From Longimicrobiaceae bacterium (lineage in GTDB: Bacteria; Gemmatimonadota; Gemmatimonadetes; Longimicrobiales; Longimicrobiaceae), in contig JASLAX010000221.1 of the NCBI GenBank assembly GCA_030146875.1, positions 1 through 22,035 on the forward strand: a DNA stretch of 22,035 nt. The letters run 5' to 3'. Position 1 is the first letter of the stretch; the number at the start of each line of letters is the position of its first letter. Both the position numbers and the translations under genes were made by a program. This document shows positions 8,444 through 15,751 of the stretch, one piece after another. A model generated the notes under the pieces. That model saw nothing but the letters and a program-made list of their open reading frames with translations, was not told the DNA's origin and did no database searches.

Positions 8444-10102
8444 ATGACGTTCCGACTTCGACTCGCGATGCCCGCCCTGGGCGCAGGCCTGGCGCTGCTG
8501 GGCGCCTGCCGAGACGCCGACGAGCCCCTGCTCTCGCCCGACGGCGGCGTCCGCGCCGCGGCGGCGGCCGGCGCCGGCGTGGGCCGCATCCGCTCCGAGG
8601 AGGCCGAGTTCTTCGCGCTGAACGCGGAGATCCCCGGCTTCGGCGGATACGCGTACGACGCCGACGGCAACCTGGTGGCGTTCGTGAAGGACCTGAAGGA
8701 CGCCGGCCGGGCCGAGGCGCGGCTCCAGGGCCGCCTGCAGGAGTTCCAGGGCCGCTCGGGCGGCCACCGTAAGGACGGGCGCGTGCAGGTGCGCCAGGGA
8801 CGCTTCAGCTTCCCCGAGCTGGCGGCGTGGCGCGACGTGCTCTCCGACTCCGTGCTGGGCGCCGTGCCGGGGGTGGTCTCGGTGGACGCGGACGAGGCGC
8901 GCAACCGCGTGGCGGTGGGCGTCACCGGCGACGGGCCCCGCGGCGAGGTGATGCGGCGGCTGGCGCGCTGGCGCATCCCCGGCGACGGCGTGGTGGTGGA
9001 GCTGGCCGGCGAGGCCGAGGAGATCGGGCCCTCCACCGACCTGGCGCTGGACGCCCCCGCCGGCAGCCTCCGCTCGGGCACGGGAGCACTCCAGGCCGGA
9101 AGGCAGATCACCTGGTACAACTGGCGCGAGGCGGAGTGGAAGGTCTGCACCATGGGGCTCACCACCACCTACGGCGGGGTGCCCTCGGTGGTGACCAACT
9201 CGCACTGCTCCCCCACCCGGGCCACGGTGGAGGGGACCCAGTACCACTTCCAGCGCGACCGGGTGGTGGGGGTCGAGGTGAAGGACCCGGGCTTCGGGAA
9301 CAACTGCGACTGGATGGTCTGGCAGAAGTGCCGCAGCGCGGACGCGCTGATCTTCCAGAGCAACGGCTACCCGGTGGACCGCGGCAAGGTCGCGCGCCCC
9401 CTGTACCGCAAGACGTCCAACTCCAGCGACTACACCGCAGTGCAGGTGGACCCGGCGAAGCCCACCATGACCATCACCGGAACGGGCGACTCCCGCGTGG
9501 GCGCCATCGTGGACAAGGTGGGCCGCACCACCGGGTGGACGTACGGCGTGGTGAAGCAGACCTGCGTGGACGTGACCGTGGGCGCCAACCTGGGGCACAA
9601 GTACCGCTGTCAGCACTATGCCAAGTACCGCAACGAGAAGGGGGACAGCGGCTCGCCGGTCTTCTACTGGAACGGGGACACGGTGTCGTGGCTGGGCATC
9701 AACTGGGGGACCCGCTGGGACGTGTGGGAGCTGGAGTACGTGTCCATCTACTCCCCCGACGGCCGCGTGTTCGAGGACCTGGGCACGCTCCCGGTCACCG
9801 CTCCGCCGCCCCCGCCCCCGTTCGGCGCCTACATCGCGGGCCACGACATGCCGCCGGTCACGAGCTGGCAGACGTACTCGGCCTCCGTGACCAGCGGCGT
9901 GCCCCCGTACGCCTACCTCTGGACGCACGACGGCGCGCAGGTGGGAACGTCGTCCAGCTACTCGCTCAACGTGGGGTACGACCCCTTCGTCCTGGGGCTG
10001 CGCGTGACCGACTCCACCGGGGCGGTCGTCAACGCCAGCCTGTACGTGTCGCCCTGGCAGAGCAACTGCGGGACGCACCTGGTCTGCATCGAGCCGCTCT
10101 GA
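8444..10102 (+). CDS. Secreted lipoprotein serine protease, S1 (streptogrisin/alpha-lytic type), with C-terminal PKD-like domain
   Basis: The 552-aa product starts at ATG 8444, with AGGAG at 8431-8435. The lipobox LLGAC gives a lipidated Cys22, so the mature enzyme should be membrane-anchored outside the cytoplasm. Residues ~45-215 look like a prodomain; VVSVDADEARNRVAVGV resembles alpha-lytic-type pro-regions. The protease core follows: Cys235 in KVCTMGL; His254 in NSHC, where most relatives have AGHC or AAHC; Asp300 in SADALIF; GRTTGWTYG from 360; and Ser402 in KGDSGSP. The His-Asp-Ser spacing fits S1. Paired cysteines (235/255, 288/296, 374/389) suggest disulfides. A poly-Pro linker near 452-458 leads to a PKD/Ig-like domain (~460-540) that may bind substrate or surface polymer. 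A lipoprotein gene follows 63 bp downstream. Confidence 0.88.
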   Translation: MTFRLRLAMPALGAGLALLGACRDADEPLLSPDGGVRAAAAAGAGVGRIRSEEAEFFALNAEIPGFGGYAYDADGNLVAFVKDLKDAGRAEARLQGRLQEFQGRSGGHRKDGRVQVRQGRFSFPELAAWRDVLSDSVLGAVPGVVSVDADEARNRVAVGVTGDGPRGEVMRRLARWRIPGDGVVVELAGEAEEIGPSTDLALDAPAGSLRSGTGALQAGRQITWYNWREAEWKVCTMGLTTTYGGVPSVVTNSHCSPTRATVEGTQYHFQRDRVVGVEVKDPGFGNNCDWMVWQKCRSADALIFQSNGYPVDRGKVARPLYRKTSNSSDYTAVQVDPAKPTMTITGTGDSRVGAIVDKVGRTTGWTYGVVKQTCVDVTVGANLGHKYRCQHYAKYRNEKGDSGSPVFYWNGDTVSWLGINWGTRWDVWELEYVSIYSPDGRVFEDLGTLPVTAPPPPPPFGAYIAGHDMPPVTSWQTYSASVTSGVPPYAYLWTHDGAQVGTSSSYSLNVGYDPFVLGLRVTDSTGAVVNASLYVSPWQSNCGTHLVCIEPL

Positions 10103-10105
10103 CGT

Positions 10106-10147
10106 GACGGGGGCCGCGGGCGCCCCACCGGCGCTCCCGGCCCCGTC
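10106..10147 (+). terminator. Imperfect hairpin between protease and small lipoprotein
   Basis: GACGGGG (10106-10112) pairs with CCCCGTC (10141-10147). The stem continues inward with small bulges through GCC/GGC-type pairs to a 5-nt loop at 10125-10129. It begins just after the protease stop, has no T-tract, and may only attenuate transcription into the next gene. Confidence 0.45.
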
Positions 10148-10165
10148 GCCAGCCCTGGAGGATCC

Positions 10166-10537
10166 ATGCGCGCCCCTCTCCGCCTTCTGCTCGCCGCCGC
10201 GCTCTCGCTGGGCACGGCGGCGTGCGCCTGCACGGACGAGGGCAGCTTCGCCGTGAACGTGCGCGTGGTCGACGCCGCCACCGGCGCCAGCCGCGCCGAC
10301 GGCGCCACCCTGGTCGTGCGCGAGGGCGCCTACGCCGACAGCATGACCGGAGGGCCCGGCTCCCCGCCGGTGCTCGCCGCCGCCCCCGAGCGCGAGGGGA
10401 CGTACGAGGTGACGGTGCGCCGCGCCGGCTACCGCGACTGGACGCGGTCCGGGGTGCGGGTGGGCCGCGGCGGCTCGTGCAACGGCCTGCGCTCGGCCCT
10501 TCTGACCGCCGAGCTGGAGCCGCTGCCCGCGCCGTGA
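10166..10537 (+). CDS. Small lipoprotein with carboxypeptidase-regulatory-like fold
   Basis: This 123-aa protein has a hydrophobic signal (LRLLLAAALSLG) and a lipobox-like TAAC giving Cys20, so it is probably exported and lipid-anchored. The mature part reads like a single carboxypeptidase-regulatory-like beta-sandwich: FAVNVRVVDAATGASRADGATLVV, then YEVTVRRAGYRDW, then a closing strand LLTAELEPL. A second cysteine at 22 and one in SCNGL near 103 could form a disulfide. GGAGGA at 10157-10162 supports the ATG. It lies 63 bp after the protease with a hairpin between them and may be partly co-expressed. No enzymatic motif is present; a cell-envelope structural or binding role is the most that can be said. 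Confidence 0.75.
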   Translation: MRAPLRLLLAAALSLGTAACACTDEGSFAVNVRVVDAATGASRADGATLVVREGAYADSMTGGPGSPPVLAAAPEREGTYEVTVRRAGYRDWTRSGVRVGRGGSCNGLRSALLTAELEPLPAP

Positions 10538-10600
10538 CGATGGCAGCGGGAGGACGGCCCGGCGCCTGCGGCGCACGTCGAGCGAGGCCGGCGAAGCGTG

Positions 10601-10642
10601 ATAAAACGAGAGCGGGGCCCGGGATTCGTCCCGGTCCCCGCT
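10601..10642 (-). terminator. Intrinsic terminator of uppP with T-tract
   Basis: AGCGGGG (10611-10617) and CCGGGA (10619-10624) pair with TCCCGG (10629-10634) and CCCCGCT (10636-10642), with one mismatch and a 4-nt loop (TTCG on this strand). Read on the minus strand, the stem is followed by TCGTTTTAT (complement of 10601-10609), a real T-tract that is rare in this window. It lies about 170 nt past the uppP stop and may also stop plus-strand transcripts. Confidence 0.75.
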
Positions 10643-10813
10643 TCGTGGTCCTCGCCCGCGTCGGCCGAAGCGGTCCGGGGTCCGTGCGCCGGGCGTGGCG
10701 CGCACGCACTGCGCAGCCGCGTGGCGAGGCGCCGGCTACCTCGATCCGCTTTCCTCGCGGTAGGGAACGAGAACGTCCGCGGGAGGACGCTCGTCGCGCC
10801 CGGCCGGCGGCGA

Positions 10814-11623
10814 TCAGGCCGTGTAGGTGTAGATCGCCAGCAGGATCAGCCCGAAGACGATGCGGTACCAGGCGAAGCCGCGGAAGGTGTTGGTCGCCAC
10901 GAAACGGATCAGCGCGCGGATCACCACCAGCGCCGAGAGGAACGAGACGATGAAGCCCACGGCGAATACGGGCGCGTCGGACGCGTTGAGCATGTCGCGC
11001 GCCTGCCACAGCTCGTAGCCGCTCGCCATCACCATCATCGGGATGGCCAGGAAGAACGAGAACTCCGTGGCCGCGACGCGGGACAGCCCCAGCGACAGGC
11101 CGCCCATGATGGTGGCGCCGGAGCGCGACACGCCGGGGATCATCGAGAGCACCTGCGCCAGGCCGATGCCCAGCGCCGACGGCGTGCGGATGTCGTCCAC
11201 GCTCTCCGTGGTCGCCTTCTTGTGCCACCTCTCCACCGCCAGGATGATCACGCCGCCCACCACCAGGGCCACGGCGACCACCTTCTCGTCGAAGAGGTGC
11301 TCCTTGATGAAGCCGTGGAACGCCAGGCCGATCACCGCGGCCGGGAGCGCCGCGACCACCAGGTTGATGAAGAGCCGGTTGGCGGCGGGCTCCTTCCCCA
11401 GCCGGCTCACCACGGAGCCGATCTTGGCGCGGTAGAGCCAGACCACCGCCAGGATGGCCCCGAGCTGGATGAAGACCTCGAAGGTCTCGGCGCCGGGGTA
11501 CTCGTCGAACCCCATCCAGTGCGCCGCCAGGATCAGGTGCCCCGTGGACGACACGGGGATGAACTCCGTCGCTCCCTCCACCAGTCCCATCACCGCCGCC
11601 TTCACGAGCAGCATCGGATCCAT
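10814..11623 (-). CDS. uppP: Undecaprenyl-diphosphatase (BacA/UppP)
   Basis: This 269-aa integral membrane enzyme dephosphorylates undecaprenyl pyrophosphate so the lipid carrier can be reused in peptidoglycan and polysaccharide export; family members give bacitracin tolerance. The length is typical. The first conserved motif is EGATEFIPVSSTGHL with Glu16, Glu20, Ser26 and His29. The second is IPGVSRSGAT with Arg167. Both are the known active-site segments of BacA. About eight hydrophobic helices are visible. The start is set by GGAGGGAGG on the minus strand (complement of 11631-11639), close before the ATG. It has its own promoter candidate and a T-tract terminator, so it is likely a single-gene unit, although read-through from the symporter upstream is possible. 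Confidence 0.95.
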   Translation of the reverse strand: MDPMLLVKAAVMGLVEGATEFIPVSSTGHLILAAHWMGFDEYPGAETFEVFIQLGAILAVVWLYRAKIGSVVSRLGKEPAANRLFINLVVAALPAAVIGLAFHGFIKEHLFDEKVVAVALVVGGVIILAVERWHKKATTESVDDIRTPSALGIGLAQVLSMIPGVSRSGATIMGGLSLGLSRVAATEFSFFLAIPMMVMASGYELWQARDMLNASDAPVFAVGFIVSFLSALVVIRALIRFVATNTFRGFAWYRIVFGLILLAIYTYTA

Positions 11624-11721
11624 CCGTGACCTCCCTCCGGGTGCGACGCCTCATGGCGCCACCACCGGGCGCCGCGCGGGGGCGGGGCAGGCAACGCCCG
11701 TGCCGCCCCCGGGCGGGGACA

Positions 11722-11750
11722 ACGCTACACCCCCGGCGCGCGCTTGCCAA
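11722..11750 (-). promoter_or_regulatory. Promoter of uppP
   Basis: On the minus strand, TTGGCA (complement of 11745-11750) is followed after exactly 17 nt by TAGCGT (complement of 11722-11727). The -35 matches the sigma-70 consensus at 5 of 6 positions; the -10 is weak. The predicted start leaves a leader of roughly 90 nt. The whole element lies on the hairpin at 11728-11770. Confidence 0.45.
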
Positions 11751-11770
11751 TGGCGGGCGCGCCGGGGGTG
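11728..11770 (-). terminator. Perfect 14-bp hairpin ending the symporter gene
   Basis: Bases 11728-11741 (CACCCCCGGCGCGC) are the exact reverse complement of 11757-11770. Inside the 15-nt loop, GCC (11746-11748) can pair with GGC (11752-11754). The hairpin begins 22 nt past the symporter stop on the minus strand and is followed there by TAGCGTTGTCC, only mildly T-rich. It shares sequence with the uppP promoter. Confidence 0.6.
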
Positions 11771-11792
11771 CGGCGTCCCGCGCGAGGGAGGG

Positions 11793-13280
11793 CTACTCGA
11801 TGCGGTTCGGAGCGGGACTCCGGGAGGGAGTGGCGCCCCCCCGGCGCCCCGTGCGGGAGGAGAGGGCGCCCACGCCAACGGTGACGGCGGAGCCCAGCGC
11901 GGCGAACCAGAGGGTGTCGATCACGCGGGGGATGGCGCCGAACTGCTGCGCCGCCCAGAGCAGCGCCATCGTCCCCACGGCCGTGGCCATGCCGCGCACC
12001 GCGTCGCGCTGGCGGGCGGCGGGCACCAGCAGGCCCAGCAGGAAGCCGCCCAGCAGCCCGCCGTACGTGAACGACGCCACCTGCAGCGCGATCACCACCA
12101 GCGGCGTGCCCGGCCGCACGAGCTGGAAGAGCAGGGAGGCCACGATCAGCACCACGCCCCACGCGAGCGTGAAGCGCTTCCCCACGCGCAGCAGGTGCTC
12201 CTCGTCGTCGCGCCGCGTGAGGGGGACGTAGATGTCGTGCACGGAGACGGCGGCCAGGGCATTCAGGGACGACGACATGGCCGCGGCCAGGATGGCGGCC
12301 ACCACCAGGCCCGCGATGCCGGTGGGGAGGTGCTCGGCGGCGAAGGTGGGGAAGATCGCGTCCGGGGCGGGGAACGCGCGGCCGGCGTAGAAGACCCAGA
12401 ACCCCGCGCCGACGACCAGGAAGAGCGCGAACTGGCCCACCACGATGGCGCCCGACGCGACCAGCGCCTTGCGCGCGTCGCGCAGCGACGGGGCGGCCAG
12501 CAGCCGCTGCACGATCAGGTGGTCGGCGCCGTGCGAGGCCATGGTCAGGAACGCGCCGCCCACCAGCCCGGTCAGGATCCACCTGGGGTCGCCGAACCCT
12601 CCGGCGGGGTGCAGCACGCGCAGCTTCCCCGCGTCCCCCGCCGTCCGCGCGATCGCCTCCCATCCGCCGGGAACGAGGTCGACCAGGACCCAGAGGACGG
12701 CGACGCCGCCGGCCACGTAGACGAACATCTGCGCCACGTCCACCCACACCACCGCCTTCAGCCCGCCGTAGTAGGAGTAGAGCAGGGTGAAGATCCCCAT
12801 CGCCAGGATGGCCTGCCAGGCGGGGACGCCGGTGAGCACCTGCACGGGGATGGCCGTGGCGTAGATGCGAACGGCGTCCGCCAGCGTGCGCGTCACCAGG
12901 AAGATCAGCGAGGCGAAGCGCCGCGCCACCGTGCCGAAGCGGCGCTCCAGCAGCAGGTACGCGGTGGAGATCTCGCCGCGGAAGTAGCCGGGGAGCAGGA
13001 ACACGGCGATCAGGATGCGGCCCACGAAGTACCCCATGGCGAGCTGCAGCATCCACAGGTCCGACCCGTACGCCGTGGCCGGCACGCTGACCACCGTCAG
13101 CGCGCTGGTCTCCGTGGCGACGATCGAGAGGCAGATCGCCCACCACGGCACCGAGCGGTCGGCCAGGAAGTAGTCGCTCGCGTCCTTCTGCTTCCCGGCG
13201 AAGCGCGACCCCAGGACCGTGACCGCGACGATGTAGGCGACGACGACGGCGTAGTCGAGCGCCGAGAAGGAGATGGTCAA
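11793..13280 (-). CDS. Sodium:solute symporter (SSS family)
   Basis: This 495-aa inner-membrane protein couples sodium entry to uptake of an organic solute. It shows about 13 hydrophobic helices, SDYFLADRSVPWWAI near 35-49, YSYYGGLKAVVWVDVAQ at 168-184, and AAAMSSSLNALAAVSVHDIY at 332-351, which holds the Na2-site serines of this family. The start is TTG at 13280, one base after the cstA stop, with GGGGAG (complement of 13286-13291) 5 nt before it; the next ATG would lose the first helix. Translation is therefore probably coupled to cstA. The substrate cannot be read; pairing with CstA suggests peptides, small carboxylates or amino acids. The C-terminus is a polar Arg/Ser/Pro tail. Confidence 0.88.
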   Translation of the reverse strand: MTISFSALDYAVVVAYIVAVTVLGSRFAGKQKDASDYFLADRSVPWWAICLSIVATETSALTVVSVPATAYGSDLWMLQLAMGYFVGRILIAVFLLPGYFRGEISTAYLLLERRFGTVARRFASLIFLVTRTLADAVRIYATAIPVQVLTGVPAWQAILAMGIFTLLYSYYGGLKAVVWVDVAQMFVYVAGGVAVLWVLVDLVPGGWEAIARTAGDAGKLRVLHPAGGFGDPRWILTGLVGGAFLTMASHGADHLIVQRLLAAPSLRDARKALVASGAIVVGQFALFLVVGAGFWVFYAGRAFPAPDAIFPTFAAEHLPTGIAGLVVAAILAAAMSSSLNALAAVSVHDIYVPLTRRDDEEHLLRVGKRFTLAWGVVLIVASLLFQLVRPGTPLVVIALQVASFTYGGLLGGFLLGLLVPAARQRDAVRGMATAVGTMALLWAAQQFGAIPRVIDTLWFAALGSAVTVGVGALSSRTGRRGGATPSRSPAPNRIE

Positions 13281-13281
13281 C

Positions 13282-15348
13282 TCAGCTCCCCGCCGCGAGC
13301 CGGCTGGGCACGTACGGCGCCTCGCGCAGCACGGCGGCCTTCCGACCGGACAGCACCAGCACCCACTCGCGCAGCGACGCGGCGATCACCAGCACGGCCA
13401 CCGCCATGAAGACCAGCGCCACCCCGGCGTCCAGCCGGTCGTTGAAGATCAGCCGCCCCGCGGCCTCCACGCTCCTGACCCCCGCCGGGAGCGTTCCCGC
13501 CGCCAGCGCCGCCTCCACCGAGCGGGCGTGCGCCAGGAAGCCCAGCTTGGGATCGGACGAGAACACCTTCAGCCACCCGGCGGTGAAGGTCACCGCGCAG
13601 AGCCACGCCAGCGGGAGGAGGGTGGTCCACGCGTAGCGCGCCTTCCCCGACTTGATCAGCACCGTGGTCCCCACGCAGAGGGCGACCGCGGCCAGGAGCT
13701 GGTTGGAGATGCCGAAGAGCGGCCAGAGCGAGTTGATGCCCCCCAGCGGGTCCACCACGCCCTGGTAGAGGAAGTATCCCCATCCCGCCACCACGATCGC
13801 GCTGGAGAGCAGCACGCTGGGGAGCCACGACGTCCGTCCCATCGGCTTCCAGACGTGGCCCAGGATCTCCTGCGTCATGAACCGCCCCACCCGCGTGCCG
13901 GTGTCGATGGTGGTGAGGATGAAGAGGGCCTCGAACATGATGGCGAAGTGGTACCAGAGCGCCAGCATGGACCCGCCGAACACCCCCGAGAAGATCTTCG
14001 CCATCCCCACCGCCAGCGAGGGCGCGCCCCCCGTGCGCGCCAGCAGCGTCTCCTCTCCCACCGACGCGGCGAGCGCCGTCATCTGCTCCGGGGTCACCAC
14101 GAAGCCCCAGGTGGCGATGGTCCTGGTCGCCTCCTCCAGCGTGGCGCCCACCACGCCGGCGGGGGCGTTGATGGCGAAGAAGACGCCCGGCTCCAGGATG
14201 GAGGCCGCCACCATCGCCATCACCCCCACGAACGACTCCATCAGCATGGCCCCGTAGCCCACCAGCCGCGCGTCCGACTCCCGCGTCAGCATCTTCGGGG
14301 TCGTGCCGGAGGCCACCAGGGCGTGGAAGCCGCTGATGGCGCCGCAGGCGATGGTGATGAAGGCGAAGGGGAAGAGCTTCCCGGCGAAGACGGGCCCGGT
14401 GCCGTCCACGAACGGGGTGAGCGCCGGCATGCGGATCTCCGGCAGCGAGATCAGGATCCCCGCGGCCAGGGCCACGATGGTCCCGATCTTCAGGAAGGTG
14501 GAGAGGTAGTCGCGCGGGCAGAGCAGCACCCAGACGGGGAGCACCGAGGCCACGAAGCCGTACCCCGCCATCAGCCAGACCAGCGTGGTCTTCTCCACCG
14601 TGAAGACCGCCGCCAGGGTCGGGTGGTCCGCCACCCACCCGCCGGCCACGACGGCCAGCAGGACCAGCGCCACGCCGATGGCGGACGCCTCGCCCACCTT
14701 CCCCGGCCGGAAGCGGTGCAGCCACCACCCCATCAGCAGGGCGATGGGGATGGTGCAGGCGATGGTGAACAGGCCCCAGGGCGAGTGGGCCAGGGCGTTG
14801 ACCACGATCAGCGCCAGCACCGCCAGCAGGATGACCATGATCGCCAGGATGGCGACCATGGCCGTCATCCCGGCCACGGAGTTGATCTCCTCACGCGCCA
14901 TCTGCCCCAGCGACTTGCCGTCCCGCCGCATGGAGGCGAACAGGATCACGAAGTCCTGCACCGCGCCGCCCAGCACCACGCCGATCACCAGCCAGATGGT
15001 CCCCGGCAGGTAGCCGAACTGCGCCGCCAGCACCGGCCCCACCAGCGGCCCCGCCCCCGCGATCGCGGCGAAGTGGTGACCGAAGAGTACCCACCGGTCG
15101 GTGGGGACGAAGTCGACGTGGTTGTCCAGCCGCTCGGCGGGGGTGGCGCGCGTGTCGTCCAGACCCAGCACCCGCGTGGCCAGGAAGCGGGCGTAGAAGC
15201 GGTACGCCACCAGGTACGTGCAGACGGCGGCCACCACCAGCCAGGCGGCGTTGATGGTCTCGCCGCGGTGCAGCGCCAGCACGGCGAAGGCCCCGGCGCC
15301 GGCCGCGGCGAGCGCGGCCCACAGGGCGTAGGAGAGCAGCTTGCGCAT
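13282..15348 (-). CDS. cstA: CstA/BtsT-family carbon starvation transporter
   Basis: This 688-aa polytopic inner-membrane protein has about 16-18 hydrophobic helices. E. coli CstA (about 700 aa) and BtsT are its relatives; they take up peptides and/or pyruvate under carbon limitation. Family hallmarks are HHFAAIAGAGPLVGPVLAAQ at 91-110 followed by FGYLPGTIWLVIGVVLGGAVQDF, the CGAISGFHALVASGTTPKML segment in the middle, and LWPLFGISNQLLAA towards the C-terminus. The start ATG at 15348 gives a good first helix, but no Shine-Dalgarno is visible upstream. It is the first gene of a two-gene unit with the sodium symporter. A plausible physiological link is that imported peptides or amino acids supply glutamate for the large glutamate dehydrogenase elsewhere in the window; that is inference. 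Confidence 0.93.
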   Translation of the reverse strand: MRKLLSYALWAALAAAGAGAFAVLALHRGETINAAWLVVAAVCTYLVAYRFYARFLATRVLGLDDTRATPAERLDNHVDFVPTDRWVLFGHHFAAIAGAGPLVGPVLAAQFGYLPGTIWLVIGVVLGGAVQDFVILFASMRRDGKSLGQMAREEINSVAGMTAMVAILAIMVILLAVLALIVVNALAHSPWGLFTIACTIPIALLMGWWLHRFRPGKVGEASAIGVALVLLAVVAGGWVADHPTLAAVFTVEKTTLVWLMAGYGFVASVLPVWVLLCPRDYLSTFLKIGTIVALAAGILISLPEIRMPALTPFVDGTGPVFAGKLFPFAFITIACGAISGFHALVASGTTPKMLTRESDARLVGYGAMLMESFVGVMAMVAASILEPGVFFAINAPAGVVGATLEEATRTIATWGFVVTPEQMTALAASVGEETLLARTGGAPSLAVGMAKIFSGVFGGSMLALWYHFAIMFEALFILTTIDTGTRVGRFMTQEILGHVWKPMGRTSWLPSVLLSSAIVVAGWGYFLYQGVVDPLGGINSLWPLFGISNQLLAAVALCVGTTVLIKSGKARYAWTTLLPLAWLCAVTFTAGWLKVFSSDPKLGFLAHARSVEAALAAGTLPAGVRSVEAAGRLIFNDRLDAGVALVFMAVAVLVIAASLREWVLVLSGRKAAVLREAPYVPSRLAAGS

Positions 15349-15407
15349 GGCGCGGGGGTCGGCTCGGGGTGGGGAGCGCGTCGGGGAGGTGGAGCGGGAC
15401 GGCCCCC

Positions 15408-15436
15408 ATGATAGGCGGGGGGCGCCGAAAAAGGAA
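15408..15436 (-). promoter_or_regulatory. Possible cstA promoter
   Basis: TATCAT on the minus strand (complement of 15408-15413) matches the -10 consensus at 5 of 6 positions, 60 bp before the cstA start. The hexamer 17 bp upstream, TTCCTT (complement of 15431-15436), is a poor -35. The call rests on the -10. Confidence 0.35.
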
Positions 15437-15616
15437 GCGGGGAGCAGCGGGATTCACAGGCCGCGCCGCGCCGCGTCGACGTGGGGGCGGTCGGACGCGG
15501 CCCGCGCCGGGCGGCGTCGGCTCCCCGCTGCCGCATCCCGGGGCAACCCCGCCCCCGGCGGCGGCATCCGATGCATGGAGAGAGACGTCGGGACGCCGCC
15601 GCGGCCGGGTCCATGT

Positions 15617-15642
15617 GTGGTCGGAGGAACGTCTTCCGACAC
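15617..15642. promoter_or_regulatory. Inverted repeat upstream of efflux promoter (operator candidate)
   Basis: TCGGAGGA (15621-15628) and TCTTCCGA (15632-15639) form a near-perfect dyad around ACG, with one G-T pair. It extends by G15620-C15640 and, past one bulged base, two more pairs. The dyad ends 14 bp before the -35 of the efflux promoter, a place and size that suit a TetR- or MarR-like regulator. The regulator is not encoded in the window. Confidence 0.4.
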
Positions 15643-15655
15643 CTTCGGGACACAC

Positions 15656-15684
15656 TTGTCAGAGGCCGGGGGACGGTATACGTT
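15656..15684 (+). promoter_or_regulatory. Promoter of the RND efflux operon
   Basis: TTGTCA (15656-15661) matches the -35 consensus at 5 of 6 positions. TACGTT (15679-15684) follows after 17 nt, or TATACG (15677-15682) after 15 nt. This short stretch is less GC-rich than its surroundings and lies 67 bp before the adaptor ATG. Confidence 0.55.
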
Positions 15685-15751
15685 CCACGGACGCCTCCGA
15701 TCCGCATCCGCCGTCCCATTCTCGCTTCCGCAGACCCTCTCCGCTGGTGCC

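Larger units (their letters stand above)
15349..15751. other. Divergent control region of 403 bp between cstA and the efflux operon
   Basis: It contains a weak minus-strand -10 candidate, an inverted repeat at 15617-15642, and the strongest plus-strand promoter candidate. A minor 5-bp hairpin (CGGGG/CCCCG, 15539-15551) also lies here. Open frames continuing upstream from the adaptor gene are Arg/Pro-rich and lack coding features. No regulator gene is present. Confidence 0.6.

Noticed and set aside
15341..15751. Longer start for the adaptor gene
   Set aside because: It would cross the likely promoter and add Arg/Pro-rich sequence ahead of the natural membrane anchor.
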